The translations under genes were made by a program, and so were the position numbers. Below are positions 26,631 through 37,159 of a stretch of DNA of 41,587 nucleotides, piece after piece. Positions within the stretch are counted from its first letter, which is position 1. Every line of letters starts with the position of its first letter. Under the pieces are notes generated by a model that made no database searches, was not told the DNA's origin, and saw only the letters and a list, made by a program, of their open reading frames with translations. This DNA is from Candidatus Brocadiia bacterium (lineage in GTDB: Bacteria; Planctomycetota; MHYJ01; JACQXL01; JACQZI01), in assembly GCA_020051675.1 (NCBI GenBank), contig JAGVQN010000023.1:1-41587 (forward strand), given 5' to 3'.

Positions 26631-28973
26631 ATGAGATTTAAGATTTACTGTTTTTGCCTGTCTACTATCTGCTTAATGCTCTCTGCTATTGTTTCTATTG
26701 CCCAGGAAAAGCCCCCGGAAAACGGTAAGGCGCCGAAGGAAACCGAACTAAGCGCCTACATTAACTATAAAAAGTTCACAATAGTTAAAGAAGAGCCTTT
26801 CATTGTCGCCTTTGAGGATGTCCTTGCCTACCTGCCGGACCGGACTATTAAGGCGGATTACCTGATTGCCTGGCGCTACGGAAAAGCAGAGGACAAAACC
26901 GATTTCCCTTTTGATGAAATCTACTGCGAGGGAAACATCCAGATAACCATAGAAAAAGATACCATTCGCGCGGATCGGGCTTATTACAATATTAAAAACG
27001 GACAGGGCATCATAAAGAATATCGAATGGCGCACGGTCCTGACGGATGAAAAAGGAAATGTCTCGTCCAACAGCCTTCCGGTGGTAATCCGCTCAGCTGA
27101 AATCATCCAGACCAGCCAGAATGTTTTTAAGGCGTATAAAGCATCTGTAACCACCTGCCCTCACGGTAAGCCGCATTATGATTTCTTTGCCTGGAAAGTG
27201 GTTTTCACCAAGGTGGGCACGAGTAAAGCGATAAGCCTGTACCACGTAATTCCCCGGTACGAAGGCATCCCATTTTTTTACATACCGTATATGTATAAAG
27301 TAATCGGCAACGAACCGATAATCCGTTCGTTACGCGGTGAACGCAACACCCGCTTCGGGTTCACCAGCATTATTGAACTGGGGGTTAATATTAACAAATA
27401 CGAGCTTGATGAAAACGGAGCCCCGGTAAAAGATAAAAACGGATTCTACATACCAAAGCGCTGGGGAGATTTGACGCTTGAAAACGATTATTACAGGAAG
27501 CGCGGCCTTGCCTGGAGGCCGGAACTTGAATACAAATGGGATAACTACTACGGAAAAATCGGCGGGTTTTATATAAGGGATAAGGGCCCTGACCCGAACA
27601 ACGCCTATGACCGCCAGTTCCTGCCCATGGAGGAAGAAAGGCGATGGCGCGTGAATGTTTTTAACCGACATTATGATTTTATGGGAGTCCCGGGATTACG
27701 ATATGATGTGGAATATTCCGGCATGAGCGACCGCAATGTCCTGCTGGAATATTTTGAGAAAGAAGCCAGAGAGGATAAGGAACAGGAAACTTACGGATAC
27801 CTGCGCTGGACAAAGGAAAACGCGGGGTTGACGCTTCTGGAACGCCCGCGCATAAACGATTTCCAGACGCAAACCGAATACCTGCCCCGGGTCCAGGCGC
27901 AGCTCTTTAAAATATCCAAGGATGTTTTCCTGCCCCTTTATTTTTCTTCCTTTAATGAGCTGTCAAATATCAGGCGCCGGTTTGACGAAATCAATCCTAG
28001 CTCGGATATGCTCCGCCTGATAAGGTTCGACAGCCTGAACGAATTATCAACCTCTTTCGGGCTGGCGTTCGTCAATTTCACGCCTTTTGCTTCCAGCAGA
28101 TTCACCACTTATGAAAACGGCGCCCTGGAAGAAGGCTATACGGACCGTTTCATCGGTTCGCAGGGGTTAAGAGCCTTCAGCCAATTCCACCGCTTCATTA
28201 ACACCAAGTCTCCAAAATTCGGAATAGACAAAATACATCATTTGCTCTCGCTTGACATCCGATATAGTAACAATATGGTCGTAAGCGACAAACCCGCGGA
28301 ACTGATTCAATACGATAATACGGATAAGCTGGATTATTTTTCCGAGTACTATCTGGAAATCCGTAACAGGTTCGAAACCGGCTCCGAAGAAAAATATTTC
28401 CAGTTTATGGAACTCGGGATAGCGGCGGAATATTATCCCAGAGCCGAAAGGGATACGGTCAGCGAAAAATACTCCAATTACCTTTACCCGATGAACTGGA
28501 TTACCTTATCGCCGGAAAACCCGGCCGCAGCCGCGCCGGCTTTTCCCAAACGGCATCTTTCAAATATCAACATGGATTTGACCTTAACCCCCAGAGCGAT
28601 ATTTTCCGTGAATTCATCAGCCGAGTATAATACTTACGAAAAACTGGTTGAGGTAATGAACAGCGCGTTGAATATTACGCCCTACCCGGAATGGAACCTG
28701 GGGCTTTTCCACCATTACCTCAGAGACCAGACAAACACAGTCGGTTTTTCCCTGTCCTGCAGCCCGATTGATAAATGGTGGCTTAAAATATCCGAGCAAT
28801 ACGATTTTGAATCCAATAAGTTTAATACAATCTCGTACAACCTCCAGCGCGATTTGCATGAGTTTTTGCTGGAATTCGGAATAGTCCGCGATACGGGAAA
28901 AGACGAGTTTATGTTTTACGTCAATATAAACCCGAAAGGGCTGTTCAAACGGAAAATAGGTTTTTCTTATTAA
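26631..28973 (+). CDS. lptD: LPS-assembly protein LptD (OstA-like)
   Basis: Signal peptide; OstA-type FDEIYCEGNIQITIEKDTIRADRAYYNIKNGQGII; long beta-rich C-terminus ending in aromatic residues (KIGFSY). Confidence 0.75.
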   Translation: MRFKIYCFCLSTICLMLSAIVSIAQEKPPENGKAPKETELSAYINYKKFTIVKEEPFIVAFEDVLAYLPDRTIKADYLIAWRYGKAEDKTDFPFDEIYCEGNIQITIEKDTIRADRAYYNIKNGQGIIKNIEWRTVLTDEKGNVSSNSLPVVIRSAEIIQTSQNVFKAYKASVTTCPHGKPHYDFFAWKVVFTKVGTSKAISLYHVIPRYEGIPFFYIPYMYKVIGNEPIIRSLRGERNTRFGFTSIIELGVNINKYELDENGAPVKDKNGFYIPKRWGDLTLENDYYRKRGLAWRPELEYKWDNYYGKIGGFYIRDKGPDPNNAYDRQFLPMEEERRWRVNVFNRHYDFMGVPGLRYDVEYSGMSDRNVLLEYFEKEAREDKEQETYGYLRWTKENAGLTLLERPRINDFQTQTEYLPRVQAQLFKISKDVFLPLYFSSFNELSNIRRRFDEINPSSDMLRLIRFDSLNELSTSFGLAFVNFTPFASSRFTTYENGALEEGYTDRFIGSQGLRAFSQFHRFINTKSPKFGIDKIHHLLSLDIRYSNNMVVSDKPAELIQYDNTDKLDYFSEYYLEIRNRFETGSEEKYFQFMELGIAAEYYPRAERDTVSEKYSNYLYPMNWITLSPENPAAAAPAFPKRHLSNINMDLTLTPRAIFSVNSSAEYNTYEKLVEVMNSALNITPYPEWNLGLFHHYLRDQTNTVGFSLSCSPIDKWWLKISEQYDFESNKFNTISYNLQRDLHEFLLEFGIVRDTGKDEFMFYVNINPKGLFKRKIGFSY

Positions 28974-29000
28974 AGGATTTTTATCAATAAAGGACGGCTT

Positions 29001-30293
29001 ATGAAATTAACGATTATCGGAAGCGGCCATGTGGGACTCGTAACCGGACTATGCTTCGCCAGAAAAGGATACCGGGTGCTTTGCGTTGATAATGACAAGA
29101 AAAAAATATCACTCCTTAAAAAAGGCATCGTCCCTTTTTATGAACCGGGGCTGGATAAAATGCTCAAGGAAAGCATGCGTAAAAAGCGCATTGCATTTTC
29201 CGCATCGGTCAAGGAAGGCGTTAATCACGCTGAGGTGTTGTTTATCGCCGTCGGTACGCCATTGGGAGACGACGGTTCGGCAGACCTTTCTTATATAGAA
29301 AATGTATGCCGGGGAATCGCCCGGTCTTTGAAAACTTACCGGGTTATCGTGGAAAAAAGCACCGTTCCTGTCCGGACCGGCGAAAGAATGAAACGATTGA
29401 TAAAAAAATATTCCGGCGGAACCTGTTTTGATATCGTCTCAAACCCGGAATTCCTGCAGGAAGGAAGAGCCTTCCAAACCACACTTTACCCGGATAGGAT
29501 TGTCATCGGCGTGGAATCCAAAAAAGCCGAACGAATAATGCGGAAGTTATACGCCCGGTTTAAAGCGCCGATAATCGTAACCGATTTAGCCAGCGCCGAG
29601 TTAATCAAGCACGCTTCCAATTCTTTCCTGGCATTGAAAATTTCTTATATCAATGCGGTGGCCCGAGTATGCGAATTAAGCGGCGCCGACATCACGCAGG
29701 TGGCCTACGGCATCGGATTGGATAAACGAATCGGGCGGGACTTCCTGAAAGCCGGGTTGGGATACGGCGGTTATTGCCTGCCGAAAGATGTGGCAGCTTT
29801 TGCGTATATTTCAGAACATCTGGGGCATAAATTTAACCTGCTCCATGAAATACAGAAGATAAATCTGGGGCAACGAAACCTGTTTATCAAAAAGGCGGAA
29901 AAAGCCTTGGGCTCGCTAAAGGGGAAAAAAGTGGCGCTCTGGGGGCTTTCTTTCAAGCCCGATACGGATGATATCCGGGAATCGCCTGCCGTGGCAATTG
30001 CATACCGTCTGGTGAAGCTGGGCGCAAAAGTGCAAGCCTATGACCCTAAAGTGAAACCGTCTAAAATCCCTTCCCTTAAAAATAGGATGAAATTCTGCGC
30101 CTCGCCTTATGAAGCGGTTAAAGAAGCGCACGGACTCTTGATTGCCACGGATTGGAAAGAGTTCAAAAGAATCGATTTTAAGCATGTAAAAAAAGAAATG
30201 TTACGCCCTATTATTATAGACGGACGGAATATGTTTGACCCGGCAAAGATGAAAAAATCAGGATTTGTCTACCACGGAATCGGAAGGTCCTAA
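29001..30293 (+). CDS. UDP-glucose/GDP-mannose 6-dehydrogenase family
   Basis: MKLTIIGSGHVGLVTGLCFARKGYRVLCVDND; VEKSTVPVRTGERM; NPEFLQEGRA; GYGGYCLPKDVAAF; LSFKPDTDDIRESPA. Confidence 0.95.
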   Translation: MKLTIIGSGHVGLVTGLCFARKGYRVLCVDNDKKKISLLKKGIVPFYEPGLDKMLKESMRKKRIAFSASVKEGVNHAEVLFIAVGTPLGDDGSADLSYIENVCRGIARSLKTYRVIVEKSTVPVRTGERMKRLIKKYSGGTCFDIVSNPEFLQEGRAFQTTLYPDRIVIGVESKKAERIMRKLYARFKAPIIVTDLASAELIKHASNSFLALKISYINAVARVCELSGADITQVAYGIGLDKRIGRDFLKAGLGYGGYCLPKDVAAFAYISEHLGHKFNLLHEIQKINLGQRNLFIKKAEKALGSLKGKKVALWGLSFKPDTDDIRESPAVAIAYRLVKLGAKVQAYDPKVKPSKIPSLKNRMKFCASPYEAVKEAHGLLIATDWKEFKRIDFKHVKKEMLRPIIIDGRNMFDPAKMKKSGFVYHGIGRS

Positions 30294-30313
30294 AAACATA
30301 AGGAGATTAAAAG

Positions 30314-30793
30314 ATGAGCAAAGTAATCTACGCCGGTTCATTTGACCCGGTAACCAAGGGACACCTTGATGTTATCGAACGCGGAAGCAAGATTTTCTCT
30401 GAGCTGATCGTGGCGGTGGCGGATAACCTTTCGAAACCGCCTCTGTTTACCAAAGATGAACGAAAAATGATGATAGAAAGCGGCGTGAAAAAATACAAAA
30501 ACGTCAGCGTTGATTCGTTTGAAGGGCTTTTGATAGATTATGTCCGTAAGCAAAAAACAAATATCATATTACGAGGCATCCGGACAATGTCGGATTTTGA
30601 ATATGAATTCCAGATGGCGCTCACCAACCGGGCAATCGCGCCGGATATCGAAACCGTTTTTGTCATGACCTGCGAAAAGTTTTCTTACATCAGTTCCAGG
30701 CTTCTTAAGGAAGCGGCCTTCTTGGGCGCGGATATTTCAAAATTCGTTACGCCGGAAGTTTCAGTCGCATTGAATAAAAAAATAATTAAATAG
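30314..30793 (+). CDS. coaD: Phosphopantetheine adenylyltransferase
   Basis: YAGSFDPVTKGHLDVIERGSKIF; LRGIRTMSDFEYEFQMALTNRAI; YISSRLLKEAAFLG. Confidence 0.97.
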   Translation: MSKVIYAGSFDPVTKGHLDVIERGSKIFSELIVAVADNLSKPPLFTKDERKMMIESGVKKYKNVSVDSFEGLLIDYVRKQKTNIILRGIRTMSDFEYEFQMALTNRAIAPDIETVFVMTCEKFSYISSRLLKEAAFLGADISKFVTPEVSVALNKKIIK

Positions 30794-30799
30794 AGGAGG

Positions 30800-31288
30800 A
30801 TGCCTATGGCGCCTATTTTCCTTATCGGATTGAACCGGTTTGACACTAATAAAATAGTGTTTGATTCTAAAGTAATCGAACAGGTAAACCCGCACCGGTT
30901 TGAAATGAGGCTGTTGGACGGAATCCTTCTTTTTAAACCGGAGGAATGTTTGGCGGTGGCTTATAAAGACAGCCGAGCCGATGAATTCTGGGTGCGCGGC
31001 CATATCCCCGGACGGCCTCTTATGCCAGGCGTATTAATGATAGAAGCGGCCGCCCAGCTAGCCAGCTTCTATTATAAAATGACGGAAGGTAAAAACGACC
31101 AGAGATTTTTGGGTTTCGGCGGGGTCAATGACGTTAAATTCCGCCATACGGTTATACCGGGAGATAAACTTATTATCCTTGGGAAGTGCCTTGAAATGCG
31201 CGCCCAGAGGCGTATTATATTTGCCAGCCAAGGTGTGGTAAACGGTAAACTTGCATTCGAAGCGACTATTATCGGGATGGCCGTGTAA
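30800..31288 (+). CDS. FabZ-like beta-hydroxyacyl-ACP dehydratase
   Basis: WVRGHIPGRPLMPGVLMIEAAAQLASFY...FGGVNDVKFRHTVIPGDKL. Confidence 0.9.
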   Translation: MPMAPIFLIGLNRFDTNKIVFDSKVIEQVNPHRFEMRLLDGILLFKPEECLAVAYKDSRADEFWVRGHIPGRPLMPGVLMIEAAAQLASFYYKMTEGKNDQRFLGFGGVNDVKFRHTVIPGDKLIILGKCLEMRAQRRIIFASQGVVNGKLAFEATIIGMAV

Positions 31289-31349
31289 TAAACACGTAAC
31301 AACGCATTCAACCTTGGCACGGTTTAAAGAAAAAGCTTTTTTGCTTTAA

Positions 31350-32447
31350 TTATTCTTCTTCAACGGGAAGCAATTCACCACTCGAGCCATCGATATCAGC
31401 TTCAGGAGGAGAACCATTCTCTTTTTTGGCTTCCGTTTTTTGCTCCTTGGCTTCCGCAGGCTCCACCTCAAAAGAATCGCCTTTCTTGGCTTTTTCTATC
31501 GCAGCCTGTATTGCTGTTTCGGCGGGAAGATCTTTGCTCTCTTTACGCAAGTCTTCCAGTTGCGCGACAGTTTCTTTTCTATTAGACTCATCGTTTCTGT
31601 CGCCTGCCATATATTTTCTCGTAATCTCTTTCAGCCTGAGATTCAGCGGTTCATTCAACCCGTTAAGCTCTTTCTCCGCAGCGACAAACACCTCATAGCC
31701 GCGCCAGTTATTGTTTTTAATGATCTGGTTTAATTCCTTAATCATTTCGGCTTTGTTTTCTTTTTCTTTATGTTTTTTCACTTTATCCCATCTTTTACTC
31801 AAATCCTTCTTGCTCTCTTCAGTTTTCTGCTCTGCCCTTTCAAAAGCATCAAGTATCATACTGCTTGGTGACGAAATCGACAGTTTTTCCATGAGATTAC
31901 CGTATTTATCAAGTATAACGGCAACGCCGCTTTTGCTTAACCTGTTGTTCTTATAAAACTCGCCTATTTTCTCGTCTGTGATTTCCCCCTTTTTATTCAC
32001 CTCGACAAACACATTGGCAAAAACCGCTTTTTCTTCGGAATATTTCAACAACTCCTTGTCGTAATTCGGAGGAAACTTTTCTTTCTCGGAAAAATAAAAG
32101 TATATATACAGGGGCTTTTTTTCTTTTTGTCTTAAATTGGATGATTCGTCAAACTTATTTGTTTTCCATTTAATGCCTACTTCATCAACTGTTGAACCAC
32201 TGGAAGAAGATGATGATGAAGACGAATTGTTTTGCTGCTCCTGCTTTTTGTTAACCCATTCTTCTATCTTTTTCTTCGTTTTCTCTGCCCGTTTCTGCGC
32301 CGGATTCTTTTGCTGGTTTGGAGGGGGCGCCTTCCCCTCTGCTAAAACAATAGCCGGAATTGGACCCAACCCTAAAATAAAGCAAATTACAAGCCCGCAT
32401 AATGTGTATCTGGACATCTTAGTTCCTCCTGTTTTAAATAAATACAA
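31350..32447 (-). CDS. Secreted protein with thioredoxin-like segment and charged coiled-coil tail
   Basis: Signal peptide; EKKPLYIYFYFSEKEKFPPNYDKELLKYSEEKAVFANVFVEVNKKGE; Lys/Glu-rich C-terminus. Confidence 0.5.
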   Translation of the reverse strand: MYLFKTGGTKMSRYTLCGLVICFILGLGPIPAIVLAEGKAPPPNQQKNPAQKRAEKTKKKIEEWVNKKQEQQNNSSSSSSSSSGSTVDEVGIKWKTNKFDESSNLRQKEKKPLYIYFYFSEKEKFPPNYDKELLKYSEEKAVFANVFVEVNKKGEITDEKIGEFYKNNRLSKSGVAVILDKYGNLMEKLSISSPSSMILDAFERAEQKTEESKKDLSKRWDKVKKHKEKENKAEMIKELNQIIKNNNWRGYEVFVAAEKELNGLNEPLNLRLKEITRKYMAGDRNDESNRKETVAQLEDLRKESKDLPAETAIQAAIEKAKKGDSFEVEPAEAKEQKTEAKKENGSPPEADIDGSSGELLPVEEE

Positions 32448-32487
32448 TCCTTATATAACCCCATTATAACAGAGAAGTTGCGCAAAA

Positions 32488-33252
32488 TCAAGTTCCTTTT
32501 CTTAATCTTATCCATAATGATTTATCCAGCGTCATCAGCGATTGCATCGTGGTAACCGTCTTTTCGATATCATAAATCACCCTTCTATGAATAACTGTGG
32601 CCCCGTCAAAAATAGCGTAACATGCCCGCGGGTCGCCGTCACGCGGCTGCCCGACCGAACCAGGATTAATCAGCGTCTTGGTGCCCAACAACAAAGGATA
32701 TGTTTCATAATTCTGCCATTCCGGATGGACCAGATAAAAATCAGATGTGCAAACATAAGGAATATGGGTATGCCCGACAAACCCGATGGTCTCCACCAGC
32801 TCAAAATTATATTTAAGAGACATTTTTACCTCGGGCGTCAGATTGAAAAAATCATCCTTCTTAATAACGTATTCATCGATCTCTCCGCGCGGAGAACCGT
32901 GCGTGTAAATAATGCCGTCTTTTTTATATTCGTATTGCAAGCTGTCAAAGAAATGTTTTACCTGCGGATGCCTTTTGTTGTAATTTATGACTTCCTTGGT
33001 CCAGTTAATGGCCCTTTGGGCGGTCGGATTAAAGTTTGTTTTATCCTTGAAAAGGGCCAATTCATGGTTGCCGTAAATATTAATCACATTGTTTTCAAGC
33101 GATTTAACAATGCACTCAACCGGATTAGGCCCGTAACCGACCAGGTCGCCAAGGGAAATTATTTCGGTAATCCCCTGGGCTTTGATATCGTCCAAAACCG
33201 CCGTAAAGGCTTCTAAATTGGAATGAACGTCGGCAATAATGGCTTGTAGCAT
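32488..33252 (-). CDS. Metallophosphoesterase (YfcE/Icc-like)
   Basis: IADVHSNLEAFTAVLDDI; SLGDLVGYGPNP; GNHELAL; GFVGHTHIP; NPGSVGQPRDGDPRACYAIFD. Confidence 0.93.
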   Translation of the reverse strand: MLQAIIADVHSNLEAFTAVLDDIKAQGITEIISLGDLVGYGPNPVECIVKSLENNVINIYGNHELALFKDKTNFNPTAQRAINWTKEVINYNKRHPQVKHFFDSLQYEYKKDGIIYTHGSPRGEIDEYVIKKDDFFNLTPEVKMSLKYNFELVETIGFVGHTHIPYVCTSDFYLVHPEWQNYETYPLLLGTKTLINPGSVGQPRDGDPRACYAIFDGATVIHRRVIYDIEKTVTTMQSLMTLDKSLWIRLRKGT

Positions 33253-33315
33253 AACGCGAAGGCACGAAACTAATAACGCGAAAGCACCCCAAAAGTATAC
33301 GGGGCGATTCCATTT

Positions 33316-34653
33316 TTACTTCCAAACATTCTTTAAGTAAGAAGGGATGGCCGAAGCTTCTCTCGGGCCGACCATTACCTGCCAGCCTGATTCCGCTTCC
33401 AGCTTGCCGCTTAAGACCGCGATATAACCGGGAATAATCAGTTTTTTATGTTTTACCTGGTCCGCTACTTTACAATCATTAAGCGCCTTGGAAATTATTT
33501 TCTCATTCAATTTATCAGCCGCAAAAGCGGTCAAAACAGACATTCCTTCCGTATTGACAACCACGATATAACTCGGGATCTTGCTTCCCTCAACTTCCGG
33601 CTGCATGGTAAAATAGGTCAGAGAAAAATTAGTGGTCACTAAAACAGGCGATTGTTCGTTAACATTGCCAACCGTATATATTTTCGCTTCTACCTGTATC
33701 GGTTTCTGCGGATCTGTGTAAATATTTTGCCTGATGCTGACCAGCGGCAATCCCTGCCACAGGGAGGCCTCCGGCATAACCACAACGCCGGCATACTTGG
33801 CAATAAAAGTTCCCACAAAAATAACGGATTGGTACGCATCGCCGGCCGGCGCAAACACGATGACCGGAAAACCAAACGGGCGGAACGCCTTCTTTAAAGC
33901 CAACCGCCTGATTTGCGTAATATCAGAAAGTAATTTAGCCGGCTCCGTGCTGCCTGGATTTATGACCAGTTCTTTCACGCCTAAAGCGGCGATCTTCGGC
34001 GTCAGCTCCGCCAGTTCGTCAAGGTTCTTGCCGGCAACCCCCAATGGGCAATTATATTTCTTGGCAAGTTCCGCCATTGCCTGGTAATTTTCCGCATTCG
34101 CCCCGTAAAGCAACGGGCGCCTATCCGCGCATAACTTGGCTCCGGCTTCCATCACCGCCGGATTCACGCTGGACAAAATAAGCGAAAGCTTTGAATTCGC
34201 CGCGACTGTTTTTACCGCCTCGGCAAATTTATTCGCATCGCTGCTTTTATCCGTTACGGCAATAAGTTCAAACCGAACCTTCTTGCCGACGCGGTCGAAT
34301 TCCATGGCATTAATGCTTTTAACTTTTGCCGCTATATCGGAAACCGGTAAATTATCCGCAATCGCAACGGCCAAGCCGGGCTGATGATAAAATGTCTGCT
34401 CGTGCCTGAAAAGAACTGTTTCATTCCCGATCTCAACCTTGTTATCGCCGCTACCTATGGTCACCAGCTGGATCGGAGGCGCTGATGCGTTATCCAAAGC
34501 CGATTTGGCTTGGGCTGAAACATCAGGGCATTTATCCAGAGAAGTCTTCTTGCCGGCTAAAGCCATCGCAAAAGCCAGGCATGTCGGAACACCGCATTTA
34601 CCGCAGTTTGTCTTGGGTAAAAGCTTATAGATATCTAATCCTGTTAATGCCAT
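33316..34653 (-). CDS. acsC: Corrinoid iron-sulfur protein large subunit (CO dehydrogenase/acetyl-CoA synthase gamma subunit)
   Basis: TGLDIYKLLPKTNCGKCGVPTCLAFAMALAGKKTSLDKCPDVS [4Fe-4S] motif; TIM-barrel-like core; C-terminal GYIAVLSGKLEAESGWQVMVGPREASAIPSYLK. Confidence 0.92.
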   Translation of the reverse strand: MALTGLDIYKLLPKTNCGKCGVPTCLAFAMALAGKKTSLDKCPDVSAQAKSALDNASAPPIQLVTIGSGDNKVEIGNETVLFRHEQTFYHQPGLAVAIADNLPVSDIAAKVKSINAMEFDRVGKKVRFELIAVTDKSSDANKFAEAVKTVAANSKLSLILSSVNPAVMEAGAKLCADRRPLLYGANAENYQAMAELAKKYNCPLGVAGKNLDELAELTPKIAALGVKELVINPGSTEPAKLLSDITQIRRLALKKAFRPFGFPVIVFAPAGDAYQSVIFVGTFIAKYAGVVVMPEASLWQGLPLVSIRQNIYTDPQKPIQVEAKIYTVGNVNEQSPVLVTTNFSLTYFTMQPEVEGSKIPSYIVVVNTEGMSVLTAFAADKLNEKIISKALNDCKVADQVKHKKLIIPGYIAVLSGKLEAESGWQVMVGPREASAIPSYLKNVWK

Positions 34654-34883
34654 AATCCACCCGCTCCTTTCTGTTAATCAATTAACCCGTTAGTTCAAAC
34701 TATATAACCATAGGCAAAATCCGTCAAGAAAATTACTACCTACTAACCTCAATATTATTTCCTACAGTAAGGACTATCGCCCTATAATACAAGAAAAAAC
34801 ACTAATTAAAACCATTTTTCTTGACCCTTTTGCTGAGCTTCGGTTATACTAACCAAACTAACAATAGCAAGCTTGATATTATT

Positions 34884-35468
34884 ATGATTGAAATAAGATT
34901 CCACGGACGAGGCGGACAGGGAGCGGTGGTTGCCTCGGAAATACTCGCCAACGCGTTTTTCTTCGAAGATAATTCAGTCCAAACATTCCCGGAATTCGGC
35001 GTGGAACGCCGCGGCGCTCCGGTAGCCGCTTATTTAAGGATTGATAAATCACAGGTCCTGGTCCGTTGCAAGATATACGAGCCGGACCATATCATTGTCC
35101 TTGACCCGACACTGCTTAACGCGGTTGATGTCACTGTCGGATTAAAGCCCGGCGGCTGGATTCTGGTTAACAGCAATCATAAACCTGATGAATTGGGATT
35201 CCCCTCTAAATTCCGCGTGGCAACCATAGACGCAACCAGCCTGGCGATAAAATACCACCTGGGACCGAGGACTTCCCCTATCGTCAACACCGCCATACTC
35301 GGGGCGTTTTCCAATATCAGCCAATTCATGCCGATTAAAGTATCAATGAAAAGTATCTGCGGCGCCATTAAGAAAAAAGTCCCGATTCAAAGGGAAAATA
35401 ATATCAAAGCCGCCAAAGAAGCTTATAACATGGTGATAATTGATAAGGAACTATGCAAAGCAAAATAA
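34884..35468 (+). CDS. porG: Pyruvate/2-oxoacid:ferredoxin oxidoreductase gamma subunit
   Basis: [53 protein letters not shown]. Confidence 0.93.
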
Positions 35469-37159
35469 AAGTTATTCCGACGACCCTAAAGGTTAAAGAC
35501 CTTCCGCCGACCGCCATTTCTATGTCCAATATGCTCTTTAATAAAACCGGCTCCTGGCGTAATTATAAACCTGTCTATGATGAAAAACTGCCGCCCTGCA
35601 ACGCAACCTGCCCGTCAGGCGAAAAGATACAGGGCTATCTCTACCTCGTAAAGAATAACAAATTTGCCGAGGCATGGCAGCTCATCAAACAGGATAATCC
35701 ACTGCCGGCCGTCTGCGGGCGCGTCTGCTTCCACCCATGCGAAGTGGAATGCAACCGCAACGATTATGACGAGTCTGTCGGAATCCATAATGTCGAACGC
35801 CTTATCGGCGATTACGGACTCAGGCATAATTTGCGTGTCAAAATAGGGATTAAAAAGAAACAGCAAATCGCTATTATCGGCGGCGGACCGGCCGGAATAT
35901 CTGCGGCTTATCACCTCGCACGGATGGGTTATAAGCCGACTATATTCGAAGCGGAAAGGCAACTGGGCGGCATGCTCCAATATGGAATCCCCTCTTACCG
36001 CCTGCCTAAAAACATATTGCAAAAAGAAATAAATTCCATCATAAAAATGGGCGTGAAGGTAAAAACCGGAATGCGCGTCGGCAAGAACCTCTTTATCGAA
36101 GAACTCGCCAAGAAATACCATGCCGTCCTCATCGCCACCGGAGCATATAAGGAAAGAAACCTCGATATCCCTGGAGAGGAAGCACGCGGCGTAATCGGCG
36201 CGCTCGATTTCCTGCATGAAGCAAACCTGCCTCGCCGGCAGGCGGGTTCCGGGAAAAAGCCCACAATATCCAAAGACGTCGTTATCATCGGAGGCGGCAA
36301 CGCGGCAATGGACGCGGCCAGGAGCGCCTTAAGAATGGGCGCTCATCCAAAGGTCATCTACCGCCGGACCAGGAACGAAATGCCCGCCATCCCGGATGAA
36401 ATACGCGATACCGAAGAGGAAAAAATAGATTTCATCTTCTTGGCCGCCCCGGTAAAAGTAATCACTAAAAACAATAAAACTGTCGCGCTAGAATGTATCA
36501 GGATGAAACTCGGTTCAGCCGATTCTTCCGGGCGCCGTAAACCCATCCCGGTTAAAGGCTCCAACTTCCGTATAAAAACCGGCACCATCATAAAAGCCAT
36601 CGGTGAATCTCCCGAAACAAGCTTTATCCCGGCAAGTCTCCTTAAAGACAATCTGGTCTGCACAGATAAATGGGGAATGACCGCACAAAACAATATATTC
36701 GCGGCGGGCGATGCAGTTACCGGTCCGAAAACGGTTGTGGAAGCCATCGGCGCTGGCAAACGCTCCGCACAGGCAATTGATAAATACGTAAGAACCGGGA
36801 AAGTTACGCATACGGAAATACCAGAAGTAAAACCCGTCCGGTTTGAACAGCTCAACACTGCTTATTTCGAACACGCCCCGCGCGTTTCGATGCCCCACCT
36901 CGAATTCAAGCAGCGGGTTAAGAGCACCAAAGAGGTGTATCTCGGCTACAAGCCCAATGAAGCCATAACCGAATCAGATCGCTGTTTTAGCTGCGGAGTC
37001 TGTAACTTCTGCGATAACTGCTGGGTCTTCTGCCCGGATATGGCCGTAATAAAGAAGAAGAATAAATACGAATTCAATTACGATTACTGCAAAGGATGCG
37101 GCATCTGCGCCTCTGAATGCCCGCACAACGTAATTTCATTAGTGGAAGAAAAGAAATGA
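35453..37159 (+). CDS. GltD-like FAD/NAD(P) oxidoreductase fused to a C-terminal 2[4Fe-4S] PorD-like ferredoxin
   Basis: CPSGEKIQGYL, VCGRVCFHPCEVECNR, IIGGGPAGISAAYHLARMGY, VIIGGGNAAMDAARSALRMGA; C-terminal CFSCGVCNFCDNCWVFCP...YCKGCGICASECPHNVISL. Confidence 0.93.
   Translation: MQSKIKVIPTTLKVKDLPPTAISMSNMLFNKTGSWRNYKPVYDEKLPPCNATCPSGEKIQGYLYLVKNNKFAEAWQLIKQDNPLPAVCGRVCFHPCEVECNRNDYDESVGIHNVERLIGDYGLRHNLRVKIGIKKKQQIAIIGGGPAGISAAYHLARMGYKPTIFEAERQLGGMLQYGIPSYRLPKNILQKEINSIIKMGVKVKTGMRVGKNLFIEELAKKYHAVLIATGAYKERNLDIPGEEARGVIGALDFLHEANLPRRQAGSGKKPTISKDVVIIGGGNAAMDAARSALRMGAHPKVIYRRTRNEMPAIPDEIRDTEEEKIDFIFLAAPVKVITKNNKTVALECIRMKLGSADSSGRRKPIPVKGSNFRIKTGTIIKAIGESPETSFIPASLLKDNLVCTDKWGMTAQNNIFAAGDAVTGPKTVVEAIGAGKRSAQAIDKYVRTGKVTHTEIPEVKPVRFEQLNTAYFEHAPRVSMPHLEFKQRVKSTKEVYLGYKPNEAITESDRCFSCGVCNFCDNCWVFCPDMAVIKKKNKYEFNYDYCKGCGICASECPHNVISLVEEKK
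36222..36253. repeat. Palindromic 'cctgcctcgccggcaggcggg' element inside the GltD-like CDS
   Basis: gcaaacctgcctcgccggcaggcgggttccgg, encodes ANLPRRQAGS. Confidence 0.75.
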
